Below are positions 53,000 through 63,775 of a stretch of 64,000 nucleotides of DNA, one piece after another (the first letter of the stretch is position 1; every line of letters begins with the position of its first letter). Origin of the DNA: Bathynomus jamesi (taxonomy: Eukaryota; Arthropoda; Malacostraca; Isopoda; Cirolanidae); assembly GCA_023014485.1 (NCBI GenBank), contig JAJOZX010002576.1:544501-608500 (forward strand), read 5' to 3'. Below the pieces are notes generated by a model. That model saw nothing but the letters and a program-made list of their open reading frames with translations. It searched no databases and was not told the origin of the DNA. A program made the position numbers and the translations under genes.

Positions 53000-53700
53000 C
53001 CAGTGTTTTTGAGATGTCTGGACACTGCGTTTGAAAGATTGGAGGTCATATACAAGGGGAAAGATTAGATTAAGGAAGAGTGTTCCAGAGTTGACCGGTT
53101 GAGTAGATGAAAGATTGAAAATACCAATTAATCCTTTCGTTAGAGAATTGGACAGAAAAGGAATGAGAATGTGTAAAAAATCTGGTACTGCGTGTTCTCC
53201 TTAACCCTTTAACGATGGATGGTACCTTAAGGTCCACCAGAAATAATAATATAAATTGTACTACAATGCCTCGTTTCTATAAATGTTTCTACGTGTTTAT
53301 ATATAGATGTCATTTAGTTGTCGGGAAAGGAACCCAAAATTTGTATCATTTCAGTGACTAGTTACTAAAATATTTAGTTTCAATAACAATAAAAACTATA
53401 CGTTCTGGTAATAGAGTGACCGCATACGCTGCGGACTCGTCCGTAAATGGTTAAAGGAGGAGGCATGCAGTTAGAGAGTTCAGAAGAGCAGTGTCCGTTA
53501 TAATAGCGATAGTAAAGAGAGTGAGGCAACATCGCGTCGAAGAGAGAGGGATTGAAGACAGTGAGTAAGAGGCGGGGAATTGATGAGACGAAAAACCTTT
53601 GATTCCACCCGGTCAAGTACGGCTGTGTGGGTTGAGCCGCCCCACATGAGGTAGTCACACATACTCAATCTAACTGTATTAGTAAGACTAAGAGGCATGG
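53000..53700 (-). pseudogene. LINE RT C-terminus
   Basis: Reverse strand, in order: SMCDYLMWGGSTHTAVLDRV, ESKVFRLINSPPLTHCLQSL, SLRRDVASLSLLS, YYRYYNGHCSSELSNCMPPP, then the MITE, then a weakly conserved stretch and LIFPLVYDLQSFKRSVQTS. The LWGGSTHTAxLDRVESKxFRLI block is characteristic of one abundant LINE lineage of crustaceans. Splicing out 53205-53450 with one TTAA restores the frame from CMPPPL to RRTRSTR. Catalytic motifs lie upstream and are missing. Confidence 0.8.
53205..53450. mobile_element. piggyBac-type MITE, TTAA duplication
   Basis: TTAA at 53201-53204 and 53451-53454. Imperfect ends ccctttaacgatgg and complement of cgtccgtaaatgg. 246 bp, non-coding. The host LINE coding sequence is restored when it is removed with one TTAA. 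Confidence 0.85.
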
Positions 53701-53724
53701 TGGTGGTTCGTTTCTGGTATAGCG

Positions 53725-54500
53725 TTGCTTTTATGATATACTTGAATCAATTCAAATTTGAAGTTTTCCATAAGCCTTCAAATAATAACTCTTATGTGCA
53801 TTTTTATTCTGACCATCATCCCTCGATTAAATCCTCTATTTTCTCTACTGTGTTTCTTAGAGTATTAAGAGTTGTCAGTCCTAAATTTTTAGATTCCGAG
53901 TTATGCAATATCATGAATATTGGTACTAAATTATGTTATCCTATTTTATTTCTAGATAACTGCCTTAGGAAAGCTAAGAATAGGTATTAGGTAGTGTAAT
54001 TGTAAATGAATTTGAGCGTAAAAGTATCCTTAGCCTACCTTATCATGTAAATTTTCATTATCTTCCGACTTTACTTAAAACAATTGGTATCAACGTAGTC
54101 TTTAAGTATAATAATACTATCAAATCTCGCCTAATAAAGAATAGCCCGGATAATGCAGTTGGCTGTGTGTATTCGATCGGATGTACACAGTGTAACTCAG
54201 TCTATATAGATCAAACGGGAAAAATTTTAGATATTAGGGTAAAACAGCATAATTAAGCGTGTAGAACAGCAAATAATTATAATGTATTGTTTAACCATAT
54301 GTACAGATGTAATCATAGTATCAAGTGGGATAGTTCTAAAGCGCTCGTTAAAAACACAGATATAATTGAAAGGAATATCCTTGAATGTACATTCATCCAT
54401 TTTAAAAATAACTTCACTAACAGTGTGGGAATGTATAAAACTAACAATAGCTTGTTAAAATGTCTTTTGCCTTTAATCAACGTTTGTATTATGTGCTAAT
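53725..54500 (+). pseudogene. Penelope-like RT C-terminus and GIY-YIG nuclease
   Basis: First frame to 53988: FKFEVFHKPSNNNSYVHFYS, DHHPSIKSSIFSTVFLRVLR, VVSPKFLDSELCNIMNIG and FLDNCLRKAKNRY, the end of RT and the linker. After shifts, 54155-54260 reads VGCVYSIGCTQCNSVYIDQT GKILDIRVKQHN: the GIY-YIG core (here VYSI...VYIDQTG) with its downstream Arg. Continues MYRCNHSIKWDSSKALVKNT, DIIERNILECTFIHFKNNFT to 54499; the Glu of IIER is the usual metal ligand. Retains most nuclease landmarks but has stops at 53988 and 54255. Confidence 0.82.
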
Positions 54501-54569
54501 CTCTTTTATTTCTCTGTTCCATTGTTCATATGTATATATTTTCGTCACCTTGCCTTCTCCCTTCATTTC

Positions 54570-54600
54570 CTGACGAGGTGTAGTGCTCAATACACAAAAG
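54570..54600 (+). ncRNA. Hammerhead-ribozyme-like core
   Basis: ctgacga, then gtgta-gtgctcaa-tacac as a perfect 5-bp stem II, then aaaag. The second box has A for the conserved G (AAAA for GAAA), so it is likely inactive. Confidence 0.5.
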
Positions 54601-54825
54601 ACCTTGGAATAATTTTTTCTTTTCCTAGTGAGTTTGCATCATTCATTCATTTCACGTGTTTAATTGTGAAATTCATCCCATATATATATATATAATTGTT
54701 TTACAACTATACATAACCCCTGGGGATGCATGATTTTTTTTAGATAATTTTGCTGACATTTAAATTAACGTAAATAATTTAATGATTTCCATTAGTTACT
54801 TGAAAGCACGATTGACAAAAACGCA

Positions 54826-56585
<1,760 letters not shown>

Positions 56586-56923
56586 TTTTTTAGTGTCTGT
56601 TCGCTAAAAATGTAATTTTCGTAGTTGTCGCCCTATTTCCGTATTGCAAACTTCAAGTAAAGCATTTGAAAAAATCGTGTACAATAAACGTACTAAATTC
56701 TTAATCAAATACGATATTTTAACTAAAACACAGTTTAGGTTTAGAGGTGAATATATAACGGAAGATGCCAGAAACACGCAGTTAGAAAATGTCTATCAGA
56801 ATTTAAACAGCAAAAAACACTGCCTTGATCTTCCTCCACTTGTCCAAAGCACTTGATACATTTTCGCATGAAATCTTATTGAATAAACTTTACATATACG
56901 GAATAAGAGGAAATATCCATCCT

Positions 56924-57047
56924 GGATCTTTTCCGTTTCATGTACTGGTTCCGATTTTGTTGAAAATAAGATATTTAATGTAAATATCTACATTAAATAT
57001 CTTATTTTCAACAAAATCGGAAACAGTACATGAAACGGAAAAGATCC
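56924..57047. mobile_element. 124-bp hairpin element (GGATCTTTTCCG ends)
   Basis: Near-perfect palindrome with ggatcttttccgtttcatgt ends. The right flank is aatatcct and the left flank aatatccatcct, so a probable 8-bp duplication with a 4-bp gain. Shares ends with 17292-17531. Confidence 0.85.
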
Positions 57048-57340
57048 AATATCCTCGATTGGTTTAAATCATATGTCAAATTGTCATCAGTACATCAAAT
57101 TAAAAGTTAATTTAATTTATCTGACAAGGTGATGTTAACTAGTGGAGTTTCACAAGGATCTATTCTTGGTCCATTACTATTTCTAATTCACGTGAACGAT
57201 TTTCATCTCTTAACCACATTAAATTGCGTACAATACGCAGATCATACCACGCTTACTTCGTCCCATCATAAAGCAGACTCTGATTAATGAAACAAACAGG
57301 TAATTAGAAAATGTATAAATGAATCTGTGCTATAAACTTT

Positions 57341-57807
57341 GGATCAATCCCAGAATAGGCACCTGAAATCATTTTTAGGTGCTTAATCTGGGATTGAGGA
57401 GAAAAAAATATAAACAGTTTTTAGAGATATAATTTCATTGTTTTTATCAATATTTGAAAAAATCAACTCTAACCTAACTTAACCTAACCTAACCTAATCT
57501 TTTGCTATATCTTCTATACCAATTTATGTGGCAAGATAGATTTGCTTCAGATGGATTAAAAAATATTCGGGTTCATATTGCAGGAATTTATATCTAAAAT
57601 TTTTCTTTATTCATTAAACCACTTTAAACCTTTTATAACTTTGCCTTTATTACATTTGTAATAAACTTTGTATAAACAATAAATTTTGTAATCATCAGGT
57701 TTTTTTTTATTTAATTCCTTGCAAGGTGCCTATTCTGGGATTGAGGTTGAACGCAGGTGCTTCATCTGGGATTGAGGTACATCAGGTGCCTATTCTGGGA
57801 TTGACCC
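57341..57807. mobile_element. 467-bp MITE (CAATCCCAGAATAGGCACCT ends), 8-bp duplication
   Basis: Perfect inverted repeats of more than 20 bp just inside ggat/accc. Flanked by taaacttt at 57333-57340 and 57808-57815. Interior repeats of ggtgcttcatctgggattga and a CCTAA tract at 57470-57500. Confidence 0.88.
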
Positions 57808-58450
57808 TAAACTTTTATTGAACCTGACAAAGTTATCTTATATGATCATTACCACAAAACGTATTAATGCAAACTGTCAAATAAAAAAATAAAATTGGGA
57901 ATACTACTCTTGCAAGGGTGAATGAGGTTAAAGTACTCGGCATTAATTTAGACAAAAAACTAAATTGTAAAAGTCATGTACAACATCCCAAATCCAAAAT
58001 ATTAAGATTTCTCTTCATATTATTTAAACTAAAAAAGACCCTTCCTCAAAACGCACTCCTTATCCTATATTATTTTCCTTCATCCATCCACATTTATTAT
58101 ATTGTATTACAACATGTGGTAGCTCAAAGAAATATACAAAACAACCTTTGGAAGTAATTCATAAAACCTGTTTGCGAACTCTCTCGAATAATGACAACAG
58201 ACAAATTCACACTTCTCCAATGTTTAAAGAAATAAATATTTTAAAACTAAATTACATACAAATTCATTGTTGCTGTCAATATGTTCAAAGTTATCAATGA
58301 AAAATCAACATACATCACCCATTCAAAGAGCAATCACCCCTCAATCAAATACACCATAGTTATAACACCAATCTGTCCAGTGATATTATACACAAACCTA
58401 ACTATACAATAGAAACAGCAGGAAATGCATTCTCTTTCAAAGGAGCAAAT

Positions 58451-58919
58451 GTAGGGAAATGCCGGGTCCGGACAAAAGTCCCCTAGGACAAAAGCCCCTT
58501 AGGACAAAAGGCCCCTAGGACAAAAGCCCCCTAGACAAATTGCTGGGTAGGGCAAGTCAGGTGTGACATCTAATCTGAAAAGATCAGAGATATTTAGGTG
58601 AAATAACCAATATTAACCTGTTATGTTAATTGAATGCCCAGTTAGGTCAACTGAATGCCCAGTTAGGTCAACTGAATGCCAGGTTAGGTCAACTGTACGC
58701 CCTTGATGATTGGTTAGGTTAAGTTGTGATATTTTCGTTAGTTTAAACGAAAATGACGAGAGCCAAACTACATAAACTATAAACTATAAACTAAACTATA
58801 AACATAAACTGTAAGTAATAAAGAATAAAAATACTGATTAACACAATTATTATTATTATTATTTTTCCTAGGGTTTTTTTGTCCTAGGGGGCTTTTGTCA
58901 TAGGGGGCTTTTGTCCTAC
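58451..58919. mobile_element. MITE with tandem GGACAAAAGCCCCCTA ends, carrying the CCTAACC module
   Basis: Left end has four tandem ggacaaaagccccctag-type units; right end has three in inverted orientation (cctagggggcttttgtcc). Interior 58620-58760 holds tgaatgcccagttaggtcaa repeats and tgatgattggttaggttaag-ttgtgatattttcgtt. Confidence 0.85.
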
Positions 58920-59107
58920 ACTCATGGAATGCAATTCCCATATATATCAGGCAGGTTTCATCACTAAATGTACTTACCAAATTACTAAAAGAGCACTTCA
59001 TTAGCTCCTACTGGTGTATAAGTTCACTACTGCCATTTTTACCATAGTAATGAAGTTCCCAGTTTGTAATCAACTATTTAAAATATGCTGATTTCATTAA
59101 GCACCTT

Positions 59108-59244
59108 TAACCCTTATTTCATAGCTTGGGTAAATTATACCTTGGTATAGTTTATCATGGCTATGAAAGAGGTGTTTACCATTATTTCATAACTTCGGTA
59201 CAATATACCTTGGAATAATTTACCATGGTTATAAAATAAGGGTT
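59108..59244. mobile_element. Small MITE (AACCCTTATTTCATA ends)
   Basis: aacccttatttcatagcttg and complement at 59226-59244. The two halves are also degenerate direct/inverted copies with a central ggtataccttgg-type word. Confidence 0.65.
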
Positions 59245-59543
59245 TTTCGTAATCTATTATTTTTTTAATTAACCATCATTTATTTCTACTAAATATACAA
59301 TAAATCATTTACGAGTAATTTAAAATTATGTAACTTTTGTAAACTTTATATTGTATTTATTATTATTATTGCTATAATTATTATTTTTTGTTGTCTCTAT
59401 TACTATCACTCGCCATTTTCACTATATTTGTGTAATAAATAGATTAAATGCCATTAATTTTGCCTAAAAAGCCTCCATGCTTCCAAGGATATATTCAGAT
59501 GAGAGTATTGTGAATATATTAATGTCATAACAAATATCGGTAC

Positions 59544-59749
59544 TTTTGCATTATCCTCCCAACACTAATTTTTTTTTATAACGGCTAACGCCTGCGGCGG
59601 GCTGTTTTTACCGTAACCTAACCTAACCTAACCTAACCTAACCTAATACCAACACTAATTTTTTTTATAATGGAAGGAAAATAAAGTACCATAGCCAAAA
59701 CCAAACCAACATTATATAAAAAAATTAGTGTTGGGAGGATAATGCAAAA
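59544..59749. mobile_element. MITE with TGCATTATCCTCCCAACACT ends
   Basis: About 30-bp inverted repeats. Interior has the (AACCT)n block at 59612-59648 and a direct repeat of the ccaacactaattttttttat segment at 59649. Confidence 0.85.
59612..59648. repeat. (AACCT)7 telomere-type tract inside a MITE
   Basis: Seven perfect AACCT (= TTAGG on the other strand) units. Confidence 0.95.
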
Positions 59750-60044
59750 TAACCCAAATATCTAAAACTTGTAAAACTCTGTCACTTGTATTCTTTTTGG
59801 AATAAAGTTTTTTAGTTTTTTAATTTAGTTTTAAGTTCTCTCTCTACGATATAGTGTGAAACCATGTGCTCGCTTTCCCCCCCGTTATTATTTATTTGTT
59901 AAATTAAATAAACCAGTTACATTAAACAAAACCTTATCATTTCGAAAATTCCTTTTCTTTCATTCAAAATGTCAGTCGTGTGTTCATTGTCTCAGCCGCT
60001 TGGCCACGGGCGGCCTTATGTAGAATTCAGAATATGAATGTAAA

Positions 60045-60410
60045 GTTTTCTTTATGCAGGAAGAAGGAGCCAAGGGCGAGCGCCCGCAAAAGGGGTCCCT
60101 CCCACTACCCCATAGAAGGAGAAGGAGAGAGCTGAAATTAAAGGCCAGGGTTTTCGCGATGCCTCGACACTCTACGTTTGAAAGATTGGAAAGGGGGAGA
60201 GATGGATTGATGAAGCTTGTTCCAGAGTTGAACGGTTAAGTAGATGAAAAGTTGAGAATACTGATGAACCCTTGCGTTAGAGATTTGGACAGAAAAGGGA
60301 TAGAAGAGTGGTAGAGAAGTAGTAGCAAAAGAGTGCAAATAACGTAAATTGAACGAATGTAAGTAACAAAATATACGAACCATTACATAACTATTTCTGC
60401 GCATCTTGCG
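60045..60410 (-). pseudogene. LINE RT C-terminal tail
   Basis: Reverse strand: PFSVQISNARVHQYSQLFIY, LTVQLWNKLHQSISPPFQSF, KRRVSRHRENPG, then a stop and 3' UTR with gagggacccctttt and gctccttcttcctgca. Same lineage as 52880-53715 and 12115-12335. About 70 codons preserved, catalytic part absent. Confidence 0.8.
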
Positions 60411-60526
60411 CAGGATTACGAGAGCCTCACCTCCAGCTCACCACGCAACACTCGGCGCTTGCGCGGCACCATCTTAGATCATGTGTTTTTTGTGTGACCA
60501 ATCACGCTCCTTGATTTCTATTGACG

Positions 60527-60835
60527 TCATGTTTCCTTTGAAGGCGCTAGTCATTTCGACCATTCGCGCACTAGTAAACCTGAAACGTCACGTTTCCTTT
60601 GAAGATGCTAGTCATTTCGACCATTCGCGCACTAGTAAACCTGAAACGTCACGTTTCGTTTGAAGATGCTAGTCATTTCGACCATTCGCGCACTAGTAAA
60701 CCTGAAACGTCACGTTTCCTTTGAAGATGCTAGTCATTTCAACCATTCGCGCACTAGTAAACCTGAAACGTCACGTTTCCTTTGAAGATGCTAGTCATTT
60801 CAACCATTCGCATACCAGTAAACCTGAAATGTCAC
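60527..60835. repeat. 61-bp minisatellite, five copies
   Basis: Unit: acgtttcctttgaagatgct, agtcatttcgaccattcgcg, cactagtaaacctgaaacgt c. Copies differ by one to a few bases; the last is most divergent (cataccagt). Confidence 0.95.
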
Positions 60836-60839
60836 GTAT

Positions 60840-61924
60840 TTTGTTAAGCGATTTTGTTAAGAGATCGTTGTCTCCCAACCTTATTAATTTAATTAAACAG
60901 AATAGTAATTTAAAAAATAGAGTTATTCAGATCGTTAAATAATGTAAAACAGTTATAGTTAAATATAAATTTGAGTGTAGGAAATTTACTGTGCTTTCCC
61001 AAGTATGATGAAAGAATTAAAGAAACTACGAATGGTTGCAACATGACAAATGGAAAGGAATATTCTGGAAGGCAAATATAAGAAGCGCAGCGCGGGCGGA
61101 GAAAGCATTCGATTCGTTGATTGAGAGGGAGAATTCGCAGCTAGTCATTCCTCGATTCCTTTGCAATCAGACTTGACAAGTTTAGTTTTTAAAGTAGGGC
61201 GTTGGAAATGGGGCTTACCATCACGAAGTTAATTTAATAGTTAAATTCAATAAATTTGTTCCTCTGGATAAGGAGATTTTCTGCCTAGTCCTTGAGCCAT
61301 ATTGTCATTATATAACGTAACGTAATTACAGTTTGATTTTAATCTGTGAACGTAAGAGTTTTTGTGTTTATTTATGTGTTTTCATCAGAGACTTATTTAG
61401 TATTTATATACGATATTTGTGCGTAGGCCCAGCTGTGGTGGAATTCAGTGAGCTATTAATTGAATATTTAAGGTGATACTAAGTGAGACCTTATAGTGAA
61501 CGTAATGAAGGTGACACTTAGTTACTCTCCACATAGGTCTGAGTTTATATGAGTTATGTACGGTGCACTTAGGCACTTAGTTTTGTGTAAATTTTGTTCA
61601 TTTTTGACCACATTACCACCTTGTTCGTCGGTTACACTACCATAACCACCACCGTCGTCGTCACCTTCGGCGCCACCTTCTTCGTGAACAACTGATGAGC
61701 TACAAAACATTCACATCCTTCAGTAAATTTATACTTCTTTTTAATTGTAGTCATTTGTGTGAGGTTGCCAACTTTTAAATTTAAAAAAGACCTAAGGTTT
61801 AGGCAGGGTGGCAGACCGGTAGCATTTAAGTGGTGCCATTTGTTTATTTGCAGACTCTTATTAGCCAAATTTTGGTTCCTGAAAGACCTCCAACATGAAA
61901 TCAAATTCTGTTGTCAGTTCCTAT
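60840..61924. other. No gene recognised
   Basis: Mixed composition. The reverse frame 61522-61710 has an acidic/glycine-rich stretch (EEGGAEGDDDGGG) from a GTC/ACC-rich tract and no other support. Confidence 0.5.
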
Positions 61925-61995
61925 TATTAATATTTGTCATATGGACTATGGTCTGCCAATAAACTTTTGCATTTTCATTTCATTTTCATTTTCAT
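61925..61995 (+). repeat. Retroelement-like 3' tail: AATAAA plus (CATTTT)n
   Basis: gccaataaacttttgcattt then tandem cattttcatttt units, the layout of a LINE tail. Confidence 0.4.
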
Positions 61996-62029
61996 ACAAA
62001 AAAATTTCTAATTTTATTTTTAATATAAA

Positions 62030-62260
62030 CTAGCGGAGCGACTCGGCTTTGCCCGGGTGGAAGTTGAACGCTGAGAACCCACTAACGAAAATATCACGAC
62101 TTAACCTAACCAATCGTCAAAGGTGTACAATTAACCTAACCGGGCATTTACTTAACCTAACCGGGCATTCAATAATTTTACCGTAGGTTTCTAGGTTAAT
62201 TGAATGCCCGGTTAGGTCAACTGTACGCCCTTGATGATTGGTTAGGTTAAGTTGTGATAT
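62030..62260. repeat. CCTAACC-module repeat
   Basis: Begins actagcggagcgactcggct ttgcccgggt. 62085-62270 contains both orientations of the shared module: ctaacgaaaatatcacgact / tgatgattggttaggttaag, with ccgggcattcaat units between. Confidence 0.7.
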
Positions 62261-62262
62261 TT

Positions 62263-62347
62263 TATGACGTGTCTATGATAGAGCTCCGCCCATTTTATGA
62301 CGTGTTTATGATAGAGCTCCGCCCATTTTATGATGTCTATGATGTCA
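62263..62347. repeat. 33-bp tandem repeat
   Basis: Two and a half copies of tttatgacgtgtctatgata gagctccgccca. Confidence 0.9.
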
Positions 62348-62547
62348 CTATCTTTCAACCAATCCGGAATACAGAGGCCTCCAGCGACCTCAGATGACCT
62401 CGGAGGCCGACGCCACATAGCCTATATTCTTTCCTGGCTTCAGTTACCCCTATCTCCCAAGTCTCATCTAAATCTGACCAGTGGTTTGGCCGGCCATAAG
62501 TAATAAAACTATAGTTATGAAAATTTATGAGCTTCACAAATCTTGAC

Positions 62548-62625
62548 ACAATTGAAGCTCAAGATTTTCATGCCTGCGTCTTTTTCTATATAGAAAAGAA
62601 CACAGCCATGAAAATCTTAAGCTTC
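62548..62625. repeat. Palindrome, first copy
   Basis: gcttaagattttcatggct-type arm, tttctatatagaaa centre. Repeated at 62973-63048, and as a half copy at 63073-63113. Confidence 0.85.
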
Positions 62626-62659
62626 ACAAATCTTGATACAATGGGGTTCAGATGTGAAA

Positions 62660-62972
62660 TCTACCTACCTCCCTACACCTACCTACCTGCCTATACCTAC
62701 CTACCTGCCTATACCTACCTACCTATATTCTACCTACCTACCTACACCTGCCTATGCCTACCTACCTACCTACATTTACCTATACCTACCTACCTACCTA
62801 CACCCCTACTTACCTATACCTACCTATTTCATACCTACCTCTTACCTATACCTACCTATTCCATACCTACCTATACCATTCCTACCCACCTTCCTACCTA
62901 CCTACCCTACCTACCTATTCCTACCCACCTATCTACCTATTCCTACCTACCTACCTATACCTACCTACAATG
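62660..62972. repeat. (CTAC)n-based minisatellite
   Basis: More than 300 bp of ctacctac/ctgcctata/ttcctaccc variants. All frames are open because the repeat lacks stops. Confidence 0.97.
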
Positions 62973-63048
62973 TGAAGCTTAAGATTTTCATGGCTCTGTT
63001 CTTTTCTATATAGAAAAGAACGCAGCCATGAAAAACTTAAGCTTCACA
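62973..63048. repeat. Palindrome, second copy
   Basis: gaagcttaagattttcatgg ... centre ttttctatatagaaaa ... complement; nearly perfect over about 70 bp. Confidence 0.88.
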
Positions 63049-63489
63049 AATCTTGATACAATGGGTTCGGATGTGAAGCTTAAGATTTTCATTGCCGCAT
63101 TCTTTTCTATAGTTTATATTGTTTCAGTCCGGAAGAAAGTAAGAAACGGCCTCCAGCGGCCTCAGATGACCTCGAAGGCCGACGCCACACAACCTATGTT
63201 CTTCCCCGACCTCAGTTATCCCTATCCACTAAGTCTCATCCAAATCTGGCCAGTGGTTTGGCCGGCCATAAGTAAAAAAGTTTGCAGTTCGCAGTTCGCA
63301 GTTCGACCGCCAAAATTATTATTATACAGTAGATTGAAAGTCAGAGGTTACGATTCCGGTTTTACTTTGAAAATAAAACCAAAGATTGACAACGAAAACC
63401 GGAGCTTTGGCAACCCGACAATTAGGACAGGCCGGTTTCCTACTTTGTTGAGAACTTACATTAAGCTGCAACTACCCTCGAAACAATTG

Positions 63490-63775
63490 TCGTTTATTAA
63501 ACGTTTATGAACGTTCATTAGACGTTTTATAAAAGTTTATGGATGTTCATTAGACGTTCAATAAAAATTTAAGAACGCTCATTAGATGTTTTATAAAAAA
63601 AATTAAAACGTTCATTACACGTTTTATAATTTTTTGTGAACGTTCATTACACGTTTTATAGAAGTTTATGGACGTTCGTTAGACGTTCTATATTTTTTAG
63701 AACGTTCATTACACGTTTTATAAATTTATATGAACGTTCATTAGACGTTTTATGAACGTTCAGTAAACGAACCTT
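63490..63775. repeat. GAACGTTCATTAGACGTT minisatellite
   Basis: About nine units of 28-40 bp built on gaacgttcattagacgtttt, separated by variable A/T. The unit itself contains the palindrome gaacgttc. Confidence 0.92.

Larger units (their letters stand above)
52880..53715 (-). mobile_element. jockey/CR1-like LINE fragment split by a TTAA-flanked MITE
   Basis: Reverse strand carries the RT C-terminus and 3' UTR (agagggccaagagtgaatgc-type, shared with 60045-60310). Interrupted at 53205-53450. Confidence 0.8.
53725..54685 (+). mobile_element. Penelope-like retroelement, 5'-truncated
   Basis: RT C-terminus (53725-53990), linker, GIY-YIG nuclease (54150-54500) and a 3' region with a hammerhead-like core (54570-54600) and tail (54620-54680) ending in TA repeats. 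Confidence 0.85.
56600..59005 (+). pseudogene. LINE reverse transcriptase pseudogene
   Basis: Blocks in order: FRSCRPIS(V)LQTSSKAFEK, NKRTKFLIKYDILTKTQFRF, EYITEDARNTQLENVYQNLN, a shifted LDLSKAFDTFSHEILLNKLY, IYGIRGN, [hairpin], ILDWFKSYVKLSSVHQIK, VMLTSGVSQGSILGPLLFLI, HVNDFHLLTTLNCVQYADHT, [MITE], VNEVKVLGINLDKKLNCKSH, NALLILYY, [MITE], WNAIPIYIRQVSSLNVLTKL and LKEHFISSYW. The catalytic YADD has become YADH. Numerous stops and shifts, so older than the LINE at 45.6 kb. Confidence 0.82.
56590..59010 (+). mobile_element. L2/CR1-like LINE with three nested insertions
   Basis: Plus-strand RT fragments from 56600 to 59005, interrupted by a hairpin (56924-57047), a MITE (57341-57807) and a second MITE (58451-58919). 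Removing each rejoins the protein. Confidence 0.85.
59400..59830 (+). repeat. LINE-like 3' tail split by a MITE
   Basis: Same tail as 2960-3240, ending ggaataaagttttttag. Interrupted by 59544-59749. Confidence 0.55.
62369..63285. repeat. ~770-bp direct duplication enclosing palindromes and a CTAC array
   Basis: 62369-62512 and 63146-63285 are direct repeats about 85% identical (cggcctccagcg-cctcagat, gaccagtggtttggccggcc ataagta). Between them: palindromes 62548-62625 and 62973-63048, and the CTAC array. Confidence 0.88.

Noticed and set aside
60481..60942. Repeat protein with NLKRHVSFEDASHF units
   Set aside because: Translation of the 61-bp minisatellite. Frames stop between copies because 61 is not a multiple of three.
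61522..61710. Acidic glycine-rich protein
   Set aside because: Produced by a short ACC/GTC-rich tract, no flanking support.
62527..63013. Tyr/Pro/Thr-rich repeat protein (126-151 codons)
   Set aside because: All frames through the CTAC array are open because the repeat lacks stop codons.
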